This document shows, piece after piece, positions 36,131-46,929 of a stretch of DNA of 64,000 nt. Position numbers and translations under genes: made by a program. Numbering within the stretch: the stretch's first letter is position 1; each line of letters starts with the position of its first letter. This DNA comes from Capitulum mitella (taxonomy: Eukaryota; Arthropoda; Thecostraca; Pollicipedomorpha; Pollicipedidae): the NCBI GenBank assembly GCA_030062745.1, contig CP099845.1, forward strand, positions 17,338,903 through 17,402,902, in the 5' to 3' direction. The notes beneath the pieces were generated by a model. That model saw only the letters and a program-made list of their open reading frames with translations, had not been told where the DNA came from and ran no database searches.

Positions 36131-37138
36131 TCTGGGGCGTTGCAGTCAGTCATGCTCCCTCAGCGTTCGGTTACATCTGAACCTTGTTCTGTACAATATG
36201 TATGCATGGTTGTGGCGGATACGTTTTCGAACAAAACAGGGTGCATTTCAAAGGTATCTTCGTGGCTGTGGTCGCATGAGTTTTCTCCAAGGCGTAATTT
36301 CATGACATAAGTTGCTAGTTTCAGTCGGATTATCTCGCATTGGCAGATGAGACAATTGTCGAATTTAGACCATTCTCAAGGCGCACTGTGGGGTATTTGT
36401 TATGAAACATTCATTTATGACTGTGTCTGTTTATTCCTGTGGTATTTACCCAAATTCAGGACATTGGCATACGACTCCCTAATAATGCTGCATTGCGGAA
36501 ATGTGAGGTAACAGACACAGAATGAGCATCCCTGCCTTTGCCAACACCGCTGACACATTTACACGAGCATGGTCTGCTGGCTGCTGGTCCCGTTCATAGC
36601 ATTCCAGCGCTGTAGGTTTGGAGCACAGACCTTGCTCTTCCTTTTCTGGACCATCGTGGCAGGTGTTAAAGCCAGCCAACTGGTACCCTGTCAGTCAAGA
36701 TCTTCGCTAGTTACCAAGCACGTCACACCCAACCACTCGCAATGGTCCACTGTCCATTCGATGGAATGCGGTATCATCACATGGCGCCAAGCCACCCGAC
36801 GGCACCAAAGCGCACAGCTTGACGACTCGCAGCCCGTCCCCGAGAAATTGCCCCGCTGCTTCTTAAACCTTATCTTGAGACCACAGAACGCGGCGAACTG
36901 GATGCTCTTAGCTAGTTGCCATCAGTGTATAGGCTGCTGGCAAGCATCCGTCAAAGGACCAACTAGCGGAGCCAAGCGAGAGCGGACTGACCGTTTGAAC
37001 AACCCCTCGGCAATTCTGAGAAATGTCCGACACAGGACCCAATGAGACACTCCGCCCAGTCTCAGATTAGTTTGTCCAGTCCCTCTTGATCATGCTCCCC
37101 CTTCAGGGTCCGCTCTTAGGTTTCGCAACTCTTGGTCC
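36131..37138. other. Unassigned sequence with frames on both strands
   Basis: A 158-residue plus frame (36569-37045) begins with a hydrophobic segment but otherwise looks random. I do not call it a gene. Confidence 0.3.
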
Positions 37139-37355
37139 GGTCCCAGTATCGGAGTACAGCAGTCTTCTGAGGAGACCGGACCAGTTCCGGTCGCTGTCTC
37201 GGAGTACAGCAGTCTTCTGAGGGAATGGGATCAGTTCCGGTCCCAGTCTCCGAGTACAGCAGTCTTCTGAAGGGACAGGACCAGCTCCGGTCCCAGGCTC
37301 AGACTACAACAGTCTTCTGAGAGATGGGACCAGTTCCAGTCCCAGTCTCAGAGCA
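37139..37355. repeat. 50-bp minisatellite, about 4 units
   Basis: The unit is based on GGTCCCAGTCTCGGAGTACA continuing GCAGTCTTCTGAGGG...ACCAGTTCC. Unit lengths are 50, 50, 50 and 49 bp. It lies just beyond the stop codon of the FAM89-like gene, so it is probably in its 3' UTR. Confidence 0.9.
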
Positions 37356-37367
37356 CTACAGAATCGT

Positions 37368-37700
37368 CTACAGGTCGCCGTACTCTGTGCTGGAGCTGGA
37401 CGAGACCGACAACCGCTCGGAGACGGCTGGCAGCCGGTGGCCGGGCCGCGCCGACCCGCCCTGTTCCTCCTCGTCCGCCGAGCCGTCGTAACCGTTGTCC
37501 CAACTGGGCGAGCGTGTCAGCTGGCGGTACTCCTGAATGGCGTCGTTGAGTGACCAGAGCTGGTGGAGCAGCACCAGGTCCAGCTGGCGCAGGTCGGACA
37601 TAGCGCACCGCAGTCTCTCCAGCTGGTGCTCCAGCGGTGAGCGGCGGGTCGGCCGCGGCAGCGGCATCAGCGGGCCAGCCCGCGGCCGCCCGGTCGCCGG
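37368..37700 (-). CDS. FAM89-like protein, C-terminal exon
   Basis: The minus frame ends at 37368 and includes LERLRCAMSDLRQLDLVLLH, then QLWSLNDAIQEYRQL, an acidic ADEEEQ stretch and a serine-rich tail. FAM89A/B proteins have the same order: a leucine-rich helix with GLRQLD, QLW/Y-L-ESIQEYK, then an acidic DEEE patch. In vertebrates FAM89B (LRAP25) is a small cytoplasmic adaptor linked to LIM-kinase and actin control. Whether that holds here is unknown. The exon start is uncertain: candidate acceptors lie in a GC-rich stretch near 37690-37720. The 5' part of the gene lies at higher coordinates beyond two minisatellites. Confidence 0.7.
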   Translation of the reverse strand, partial: PATGRPRAGPLMPLPRPTRRSPLEHQLERLRCAMSDLRQLDLVLLHQLWSLNDAIQEYRQLTRSPSWDNGYDGSADEEEQGGSARPGHRLPAVSERLSVSSSSSTEYGDL

Positions 37701-37703
37701 ACT

Positions 37704-38260
37704 GCCTGACGTCACCAGAGACACACTAGTCAACGTGACGATCCTGACACACTGGTCAGCCTGACGTCACCACAGGCGCACTAGTCAACGTGACGATCCC
37801 GACACACTGGTCAGCCTGACATCACCAGACACACTAGTCAACGTGACGATCCCGACACACCGTCAGCCTGACGTCACCAGAGACACACTAGTCAACGTGA
37901 CGATCCCGACACACTGGTCAGCCTGACGTCACCAGAGGAGCACTGGTCAACGTGACGATCCTGACACACTGGTCAGCCTGACGTCACCAGAGACACACTA
38001 GTCAACGTGACGATCCCGACACACTGGTCAGCCTGACGTCACCAAAGACACGCCGGCCAGCCTGACGTCACCAGAGACACACTAGTCAACGTGACGATCC
38101 CGACACACTGGTCAGCCTGACGTCACCAGAGACACACTGGTCAACGTGATGTTCCCGACACACCGGTCAGCCTGACGTCACCAAAGACACACAGGTCAGC
38201 CTGACGTCAACGGAGACACACTAATCAGTCTGACGTCACCAGAGACACACTGGTACCGGC
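37704..38260. repeat. 55-bp minisatellite, about 10 units, each with a CRE consensus
   Basis: The unit is based on GCCTGACGTCACCAGAGACA continuing CACTAGTCAACGTGACGATC and CCGACACACTGGTCA. About eleven intact TGACGTCA palindromes are present, for example near 37707, 37763, 37870 and 37927. It sits between the two recognised FAM89-like coding blocks, so probably in an intron. Confidence 0.92.
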
Positions 38261-38261
38261 G

Positions 38262-38575
38262 ACAGTGGCCGATAATGGGCTGGTGCCGGGTATTGCGACA
38301 GTGGCCGGTGGGATGGTGCCGAGTATTACGACAGTGGCCGGTGGGATGGTGCCGAGTATTACGACAGTGGCCGGTGGGATGGTGCCGAGTATTACGACAG
38401 TGGCCGGTGGGACGGTGCCGGGTATTACAACAGTGGCCGGTGGGATGGTGCCGGGTATTACGACAGCGGCCCGTGGGATGGTGCCGGGTATTACAACAGT
38501 GGCTGGTGGTCCGGTGCTGGGTATTACGACAGTGACCGGTGGGCCGGTGCCGTGTATTACGACAGCGGCCAGTGG
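38262..38575. repeat. 33-bp minisatellite, about 9 units
   Basis: The unit is based on GTGGCCGGTGGGATGGTGCC continuing GAGTATTACGACA. The period is a multiple of three, so frames stay open on both strands (plus: VAGGMVPSITT repeats; minus: TGHCRNTRHHP repeats). It directly abuts the 55-bp array. Confidence 0.92.
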
Positions 38576-38659
38576 AGGGATGCAAGATCAGGGTACCTCT
38601 GTACCGCTGTACCTCTGTACAGTACCTCTGATGAAATTCGGCGGTGGCGTGCGACTGGA

Positions 38660-38840
38660 GCGGGCCGCCGGCACGTTGCTGTAGGTGGGCTCGGTCTCGG
38701 AGGCCGGTGGTCTGGGGCCTGCCGGCTCCAGGCCTCGGCCGCAACTCGGCCCGGACGCCGCTCAGTATGCTGCTCAGCGACGGCGGCAGAGGCGGCAGGC
38801 CCCGACACAGACGACATTGCCGACTGCAGCTGCGCACCAC
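38660..38840 (-). CDS. Possible N-terminal exon of the FAM89-like gene
   Basis: The minus frame contains RGLPPLPPSLSSILSG, close to the GLPPLP-SLSGLL motif near the N-terminus of FAM89 proteins. It lies on the same strand as, and upstream of, the FAM89-like C-terminal exon. The exon limits, start codon and the WR-LER motif expected next were not found. A GT-type donor at about 38633 (CAGAG then GTACTG) is possible. The frame also runs into the 33-bp minisatellite, which is not coding in my view. Confidence 0.45.
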
Positions 38841-39419
38841 ACCACAGTGCCGCACTATCAGATCGGGTACAGCACAACACAGCACAGTCAGAGCGGACCA
38901 GCACAACGCGACACAGTCAGATAAGATACAACACAGCACAGGACAGTCAGACCAGTCATGGACAGACTGCCCAGGACAGCTCATGACAGTTATCAACATT
39001 TTCTTTTTGCGTCCAAGTCAGTGATGTCTGTTCCTGGTACCGGGCGGAAACACATTAACGATGCGTCGAAGACGGCAAAAAACTTTATGAACCGTGTAGC
39101 TGAACCTGGATTAACAGTTCTCCGCAACGCTCGCGCAATTCTTCACCAATCTGGGTGAACAAAAATGCCTATGGTTGAAATGTAACGTTGAAATGTAAAG
39201 CTGAAATGTCGTTCATCATCTGGAAATGATGAACAACACTTCTGGTTCGATAACCTTTACGTACTGGAATCCCGAAGGCCTCGACGTCAATTCATTTGGA
39301 TTCCGGTACATAGGCCCAGCAACTGTATAACCTCAATACTGTACTGAAACACACACACTCTGACACCTATGATTACATTTTTCGTTAAAATGAAACAAGT
39401 TCTTACCACAAAAATACAT

Positions 39420-39680
39420 TCAAATGCGTAAAAGCCATGTGACAACGATTTTTCCTCGATGCCGGCACACAACACATGACAAACCCTCTGCATTAATGCT
39501 GTCATTAGCTCTACCAGAAACGTAAGCAGCTGTCAGCCACAGCATTCCGTCGCGGCCTGTTGAAACTTTAAATGTATCCCTACAAGCTGTGAAGGCATCG
39601 CTTTTTGTCGCCCATCTGCATCTTCTACACATAAACTTACCTATCCGCGCCACGTACTTTCCCAGACTGTTGGAAAACAG
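39420..39680 (-). CDS. Hypothetical cysteine-bearing exon
   Basis: A minus frame reads GKFMCRRCRWATKSDAF, then TACRDTF, SGRANDS and EGLSCVVCRHRGK, ending in a stop at 39420. Two CxxC pairs suggest a small zinc-binding fold. A good acceptor (TTTTCCAACAG) precedes the frame near 39667, and a GGTAAGT donor-like site lies within it at about 39643. I do not recognise the family, and it could be a chance frame or a decayed transposon part. Confidence 0.3.
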   Translation of the reverse strand: MFSNSLGKYVARIGKFMCRRCRWATKSDAFTACRDTFKVSTGRDGMLWLTAAYVSGRANDSINAEGLSCVVCRHRGKIVVTWLLRI

Positions 39681-40369
39681 CCCCAGTGACTACTGCGCAT
39701 GAGTTTGGACACCGCTCTGATCCCAATGACTTGCCCGATTTATAATTTTTCTGGGTAGAAAATAATGGGAAAAATTTTTCACATGACATATGCATGATCA
39801 CCAAATGCTGTAGCAATAAAAATTCCGTCCTTGTAGCGTCTGTCCTTGGCTCTGGCCAAGTAGCGTCTTCAATAACCAGTGATTTGAGGAACGCCTTTGA
39901 TAGCGCCGAGCATGGCGTCCTGTACAAACCTGAGTGACACCGCATTTCTTTTTGACGTTTACAAGTTATTTCAGCCTCCTGAGTTAGGTCGTCCAAGGCA
40001 GCATGATAAACCTGCCAATCTACCATGGAGTAGCCCAATGATTCTTGATAGGCCCAATCTTTTCCGCATTTTCATCGTAACCTGTACTGGCTCCTTCCTC
40101 ATGGTCAGTTACTGTCCTAAGTCAGTTACATTCAACTCCTCGACGGCGCCAAACCCGATCCAACTGGTCTATCTAATCTCAAAACCAGAGTCGAGGAGCC
40201 CATCTAAAGCCTTCAAATGTGGTTCCGTTCAAACAGTTCCAAAAGAAATCCTGCAAAAACGGATTGGTGCTTACTGACACAACAGTATGCGTTCTGAAGG
40301 CGGCAGGCTTTAAGACCAACCCATCCAGGCCCCTCACATTTCCTGACTCTGTCATGATTCTGGGTGTAC
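39681..40369. other. Unassigned sequence
   Basis: A 133-residue minus frame (39637-40038) ends near the GTAAGT donor-like site but has no recognisable motifs. Confidence 0.25.
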
Positions 40370-40555
40370 CAGCGGAGCAGCCAGGATTTTCCTCGTAAGG
40401 GGAGGGGGAGAGCCCAGTGTGAACTGAAATCATACGAAAAGCGACTGCTGAGAGGACGATGTGCAATGGTTTTCACAAAACTGCGGGCCTAAGGGTGGGG
40501 GGGGGGGTAGGCGGCCCCCGGGCTCCCCCTCTGGCTGCGCCAGTGGGGTATGCTC
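40370..40555. repeat. Short MITE-like repeat, second copy
   Basis: It matches 18825-18975: AGCAGCCAGGATTTTC, GGACGATGTG...TGGTTTTCAC, then a G-run followed by GGCGGCCCCCGGG, ending CTGGCTGCGCCAGTGGGG. The two ends (AGCAGCCAGGA and TGGCTGCGCC) are inverted relative to each other. Confidence 0.7.
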
Positions 40556-41806
40556 CTCAACCAACACCTATCCAAGGTGGTGCATATATCTGTCCTCGTT
40601 TGGCGCTGCTGCTGCTGATCGCAATCCTCGTTTCACTGCAGAAAATTCGGCACCACTCCACCTGCAATATCCTGAAGCTCTGTCCAAATTCACGTTTCTT
40701 TATCCATACCCTGCACTGTGTCCGTGTAGGAAGCAGCATCCCAGTGTCGGACAACATGGGCGCAACAGGATCACAATTTGACTGAGAGATTAGTGGCTAT
40801 CATTCGAAGCTGCAATCGTGCCTCGCCAGTCACAGCTCCGCCTGAATATGATGAAGCAAATATGACTACTCCTCGTCCACCAAAAAAAACTGTCTCGAAG
40901 TCTACCAAGTGCAGAACCTGAAAGAGCCTCCCTGTGTGCCCTCTACCCCACACAAGCAGAAGCCTCACGTCGACAGACCAGGGACGTCCTGTCGGCCACT
41001 CGCTTGATGCACTTTCCGTCATGCCGTCTGGCCCATTACCGGCGGCACAGGCAAACCGTGACATTCTGGCCTGAAACCACCGGCCTTTGCTTATCGTATA
41101 TGCCAGAACGCGTCGCACCTTTTACGCCCCGGTTGGTGACTGCCGTGACTGCGCTGTCACTGTGGTCGACTTTTAAAGATGCTCGCGTGTAATCGTTTCA
41201 ACAACCTAACTGGGACCACAAAGGCCCATATCGCGCACCGTCCCTCATGAGGTGTATCCACAATCTTGAATCGAGGTCAACTATGGGCAATGCCGGGTCC
41301 GGAAATGCGGTATCAAGGTACCTGGTACGGAGTTGGGCAGCATGATGACGGACATGCCTTGGAGCGACGTAAACTACATTAAGTCACTGGAGGTCTTCCG
41401 CGGCAAAATCGTGAAGAAGCACCAGTCTGTCTTTCTCCAGACCTAAACATTCTCCATGGAATTCCGTGGGGATTTAATCCGTTCACCTCGGATGACTCCT
41501 CGCCTGATCTCATTGACTTACACTTAACGGTATGTTAGGCCATCCCACCTATGACCACCACATCACATTTTCTTCCGCTGCAGTGACAAAATACAATATT
41601 TTAACTGGCGCCCTCCTGGCCAGCTGGCACCTATGCGCGCCAGACTGGGGGTTGACATCCCCTCCCCAACTCGCCAACGATTGGCCGCACGATAAAAATA
41701 AGCATACCATTGGGAAGCTCCCGACAAGCAGAGCTCGAAACCCAGATCATTTTCCGTTTTGGAGAATGTTTTGGCTAATGACACCCTGTATATACATGTA
41801 CAACAC
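40556..41806. other. Unassigned sequence
   Basis: No gene is recognised. Several short frames occur on both strands without motifs. Confidence 0.3.
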
Positions 41807-42008
<202 letters not shown>

Positions 42009-42199
42009 AATCTGGAAGCAGGTCGTCAATTATGCATGGTTCGTTAAATGTCGCCGCAGATCGGCAGTTGATGAGCTCTTTGGACAGTCTTTCGATCTCT
42101 CTTACAGTAACTGTATTACTGGCATCATCCTCTTTCTGCATGTTCAGGCTTCATGTTACTTGGTTTGGAAGTGACAGAGTTTAAATATAAATAATACGA

Positions 42200-42250
42200 T
42201 ATTTGTCGAAGTTTCGTCCTACCTAGGACATTATCAAGACTAGTGTAAGT
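42200..42250 (-). ncRNA. Decayed hammerhead-ribozyme-like motif of Penelope type
   Basis: The minus strand reads TTGATAAT, then GTCC-TAGGTA-GGAC, then GAAAC. A hammerhead core is CUGAUGA, a stem II, then GAAA. Here stem II (GTCC/GGAC) and GAAA are intact but the first core block has two changes. Penelope-like elements are known to carry minimal hammerheads near their ends, and Penelope-type RT sequence lies 600 bp away. It is probably not catalytic. Confidence 0.4.
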
Positions 42251-42799
42251 GTAAAATGTCAAAAAGCCAGAAAAGGAAAATTCAAATGAGCATGTGCTAA
42301 GAGTTTCAAGACCCAACAGGCATTTTCCGCCAAAGGAATCCCGCCACTTTGGAAAAAACAAACAAATGCACACACCAGACAGCGCGGACACGCCATGCAA
42401 ACATCAGTCATAAACACAAGCACACAAACGGCATTCTTTCAAACTGGCCCATGCAGTACGCTGTCATATAACGTTAGGGCGTTCATTCCGTTCATTTGTT
42501 TACGTTTGGTTGAAGACCCGTCTGCCGCCTCATCAAAGGCTCGTGCTCGTCATGTTGTCAGAGTAAGTGTATTAATCCGCCGTCGTTCCGCAGATGCGTC
42601 TACTGACAGAGGCGGTTGTCTGACCAACATATCCACTACTTGGAAGGAATGCGCAGTCTCCTGTTGCACATTTGTAAAAGTAGACAATGTTGGCTTCCTT
42701 CAGTGGGCTAGCATCACGCGAAGCGTTGTTCTTCATCATGGAATGATGTCAGTTTAACTCGATAGAAGATGACGAGCTGGAGCTCGTCTGATGGACTGA

Positions 42800-43390
42800 C
42801 CACCTTGTAGTTTCTCCCGACAATGTCCGCACATTAGGCATCTTGGTACTGATACTGGTGATATCCTTGTAGATGGCGACAACCAAGCCACCCTCAATCA
42901 GTTGAAAGCAACAACCTGAGAAGCTCTCCGGCCTGGAGTTCTCGGTCGAAGGAAGCAATGAACATGGCATCAGTTTCCCTGACGCCAGCATCGATGCCAC
43001 GAATAGTGACTTCGCACTCATGTTCACCGCAAGAAAACTGACGGTGCAGCCCGCCTCAACGGGCAAAGCCAGTGCGCTGAGCGATATAAAAACAGGTTCT
43101 TTAAGCGTACATCCAACGCGCTTTCAAACACTGCTCTTCATGGTACTTCGTATCTCAAGAATTGCGAAGAGTTAAGCAAATACTTGCCAACAACGAAAAT
43201 GAAGTTTCCATCACTGACGCTGAGATCAAGAACACCATTTCCACCTTGCTAGAAGCCCCAAAGACAGACAAAAAACAAACTGAAAACCTCCACAAGATCT
43301 TCTACACAAATACCATATCCCACGTCACAAGACCGACGAGAAGGCGCTTCGAGACACCGTGTGGAGAAACTGCTAGGAGGTCAGTCGCCA
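42800..43390 (+). pseudogene. Penelope-like element reverse transcriptase remnant
   Basis: Two plus frames carry parts that resemble the end of a Penelope-type RT. One is FSVEGSNEHGISFPDASIDA (near 42940-43000), like the F-E-E...FLD segment. The other is YIQRAFKHCSSWYFVSQELR then RVKQILANN (near 43110-43195), like the RA-HCSSW...ELxRVKQ(I/L)LxNN segment. HKTDEKALRD follows near 43325. Frames shift and stops intervene, so the copy is dead. The upstream palm domain and the GIY-YIG nuclease were not found. The family call rests on remembered motif layout. Confidence 0.55.
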
Positions 43391-43399
43391 ATTTCTGAC

Positions 43400-43745
43400 A
43401 AAAAGACGTGTTAAAAATGCGTTCGACCTTACGTCAATGACCCAGATTGTTTCGAAGAATCGGAGACAGCGAATTTGCTGCATCTTTGAAGATCTCTAAT
43501 CCTCGAGTTTTGTCCTGATTTTTTTTTTAAGTTACGGAAGGCTTAACTTTTCAACATGGGTTCACTTGACCTGACCTAAGTCAGGACCCTGGCATGACGT
43601 ACGATCGGAACTTTAATGCAAGATGAAAAAGGATAAACCAAAATGTTTGCAAAATTTCGTGGCGCTGCGTTTGTTCGTTCTTGCAAAGTTTCACAAACCT
43701 CGACGCACTGTCAACAGCCCCCCAGACGGGGTCGACTTGAAACGT
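43400..43745 (-). mobile_element. F1-family remnant
   Basis: It matches the reverse strand of the F1 left third: AACATGGGTTCACTTGACCT, TGACCTAAGTCAGG, AAATTTCGTGGCGCTGCGTTTG and GACGGGGTCGAC. Both TTAA ends are lost. Confidence 0.65.
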
Positions 43746-46218
43746 TGACCTCAATGACCTGGAATGACCCGACCTAGGTAATTTCGCTTTGGGGTAAGCA
43801 AAGCCATCACGCGGAGTACATGCACCCAAAATTTGGTTGCAATCGGTTGACTGTATCCGGAGCGCAGACAGAATGCTTCATAATCAATGTTTATTTTGGT
43901 TAACCCCACTGACAACACCTAGATGTCTTGTGTTTCCAAGGTATTAAGCTACTCATGCAGCCTAACATACAACCTCATACACCTCACTGCCCTCAGATAA
44001 ATGGATCAGGAGACAGATGGCGGGCGGAATACGTCCCACCCACATGGTCGGTGTTGTGCGACGGAACCTGCCGCTTCCACACGAACAGAGAGTGACACCA
44101 AGCACGACAGAGCAAACGCAGTCAGAACAAGGTAGGCGAGGTGGTTGCCATCCGAATACGTGCAAACACTGGATTAGCAGAACTTGCTTCAAACATCGGC
44201 TGGCTACACCTAGTCAAAATATGTTAAACAATGCCAACAAACAAAAGCGAACTCTAACCAGGCTTGTGCTTGATTCACGTGAAGTGAGTCAATTCACTGC
44301 ATGCATGCTTTCCAAAGCCGAACATCAATTCCGATTCAGATTTGCACAATTCACGTTAAAAGGAGAATCGATTCAGTTGCGATTCAAACGCATTTGCCAG
44401 TCCATTCAGTTTAGATATATTTCATAACAATGCACGTATTAATTTAAGGATACAACTGATTTGTCAAGTAAGCTGTGAAATATGGATAATGCAATGATTT
44501 TCAAATCGGACAAATATTTGTTTTGTCTGTTCACCACTATTTTGTTCATGTAAGTATCTGAATGCCCATTGCCGTTGTGCTTAGAATTACTTAGTGAATC
44601 GATTCAAGACTGATTCTTTGCATTAGGACGCGAATCGGTTATGGCTCTGATTCGCTGCGTTTTTCAGCTGGATCGATTCTGATCTTTACAAAACGTCAAT
44701 TCCTAGACAAAATCGTAGATTCTTTACAAAACGTAAATTACTAGACTGATTCAAATCGACTTGGAATCAAACACAGGCTTGCTCGTAGCAACAAAAAAGA
44801 AAACGCATAAGAGTGACTTAACGTGGCGGACGGGTACCTTTTTTAGTTTTCGTGCGAGCAGAAGCTCCCGGTATTGTGGGCAGCTGGAGCTCATGATGGT
44901 GTTACAGGGCCAGGCAGCACTCCCGAACACCAATGTCGGCACAACGAGGCGGACCCACCGACGCGCCCACCTCAACTGGGTTACCAGTCTTGCTTTTACG
45001 GATCCGGCCATTACAGAAACGCTGGCTTTCCCACAGTTTTCCGGCCTGGATAACAAATCATCACCACAGTACAATCGTCATGCCTCGACGGGTGCGCCAC
45101 GGACCTAATGACATCTACCGTGAAAGTCACGAGTTAATGTTTCGGCTTACATATCCAAGGAGTACAGCCAACTTGTACCGAAGGGCCCACATAACAATGA
45201 AAAATGTCTTGGAGTGGCAAGTACAATGACGTATACAATGCAGCACCATACACAATAATGTGTACGTACGCGTTGGAAACATAGCTTCATACTTCCAAAC
45301 CAACTGTGCCTGCATGAGACCATCACCAACAAGCTGGACTCAACCCAATGTTTTTCCGGCGTCATGTTATTCATACCTTCCCTCCCCTCCTCCCCACTCC
45401 CCACATACTCCGCCCTTCAGAGCAATGCACAAAAAAGGGTTTATAATGGTGCTGAAATCCAGTGCAGCTGCGTTAGAATATTGTAACTGTACAAAAACAT
45501 GAACGGACCACTTAACAAAACTGCATTATTTGTCACCTTTCTTTTGAAAATAAACAATTATGCCGGCACTAAGCCATATTGAAATTATGCATGGACAATA
45601 GTGCCAAAGTTCGGCTGGCTCTATGGCGATTCAGGCTAACCCCTTGGACTAACCTCTTTATTCCGATGTCAGACTTGTGCAGAACCAAATGTTCAGTCGC
45701 GACGACATACAAAACGTTCCCCAATTTCTCGTTTCGATTAGTCTCCACCACCATCACAATGAAAAGCTAACGGCCCAAAGTCGATAAAAATAACTCAAAA
45801 AGGCTGCACTCGTCACAAGTCGTCACGGCATTCTACGGGCGGCAATGTGTTACAATTGGTGAAACAATACGTAAATTATCACTGCTTCAAAAACTTAAAC
45901 TGTCGTTGCTTCGAGAAACTATTTTCATAAATGCAACACGAGGGACGGATCCAATCGGCCTTTATAGAAAGGTCAAACTTCTTCGTGAAGGGAGGACTAA
46001 TGACACGGACATTTTAACCTTATTTTCCGGCGGCGTGCCGATTCCGCTCCTTCCCTCTGGAATTTTTTCGGCGCTAAAGGCAAACTATTTGCCGAAACTC
46101 GTTAATATTCCTAAGCATGCTTTTTATACATTTCATGAAAACCTGAACGTTCTATGTGGAATACGAGTGGCTCCAGGAGGCGTTTTTCGGAGGCACGACA
46201 CGCCATTTTGAGACCGTT
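43746..46218. other. Unassigned; includes a GATTC-rich stretch
   Basis: From about 44280 to 44760 the motif GAATC/GATTC recurs with local palindromes such as GAATCGATTC. This is a pattern often seen near ends of DNA transposons. No gene is recognised in the rest. Confidence 0.3.
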
Positions 46219-46929
46219 TTAACCCTATTCCCGACAGGGGGTAAATCCGCCCCCCTCGGATTTTTTGCTTGCCAATTCCAGTGAATTCAAATGATTGAAA
46301 ACGTTTTCGGATAATCTTAAATGCACATGAGATCATTCCAAGTGACTTCAGGGTCCCTGGAGATCATTTAAGGCTAAAGGTCACAAGTTGATCTGAAGAA
46401 CATGTGACCATGACAATTCCCCCTTTTTCATGTCCCTGGCACCGCCTATGCTAACATTATACAAACACAGTAATAACATTTGTACTTCTTTAGCATAACA
46501 TGACTAGCAGGAACCAAAAAAGCGCTTCTGCTTTTTTCATTCGATTGTTGAAAAACTAATCCTATTTTTGAAACCCTGTGAACGCCTATGAACTTTCTCA
46601 AAACTGCAAATGTGTGTACCAATGGTAAAAGTGCCATCCATAATCCATCATCATCATAATCATCATTCATGGTGATTTCATCGAAATCTGTCTATAAACA
46701 ACGGAGTTATACGAAGTCCAAAAATGCACCCTATTTTGACATTTTTGTCCTCTGCATCCACCCCTTTCAAAATTCGAAAAGCTTCTCTACTAAACGCGTA
46801 CTTTACATCATAGTAAATTGATTGCCGTTTGTTGCGATGAAATAGGACGTGTAATTCTCGAGATCTTCGCCCCCCCCCCCCCCTGCCGGGAATATGCCAT
46901 ACCGTCTAGCCCTCAGGGAATAGGGTTAA
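46219..46929 (+). mobile_element. TTAA-flanked non-autonomous element, family F4 (copy a, complete)
   Basis: The left end is TTAACCCTATTCCCGACAGG. The right end contains CCCTGCCGGGAATA and CCATACCGTCTAG and closes CAGGGAATAGGGTTAA. Near the left end GGGGGTAAATCCGCCCCC can form a hairpin, and near the right end there is a run of C. It is 711 bp with no coding frame. An inverted relative lies at 50150-51368. Confidence 0.85.

Noticed and set aside
38196..38999. Long minus-strand ORF of 267 residues
   Set aside because: Most of it is the 33-bp minisatellite, which is open in several frames. Only the GLPPLP segment at 38.66-38.84 kb resembles a real protein.
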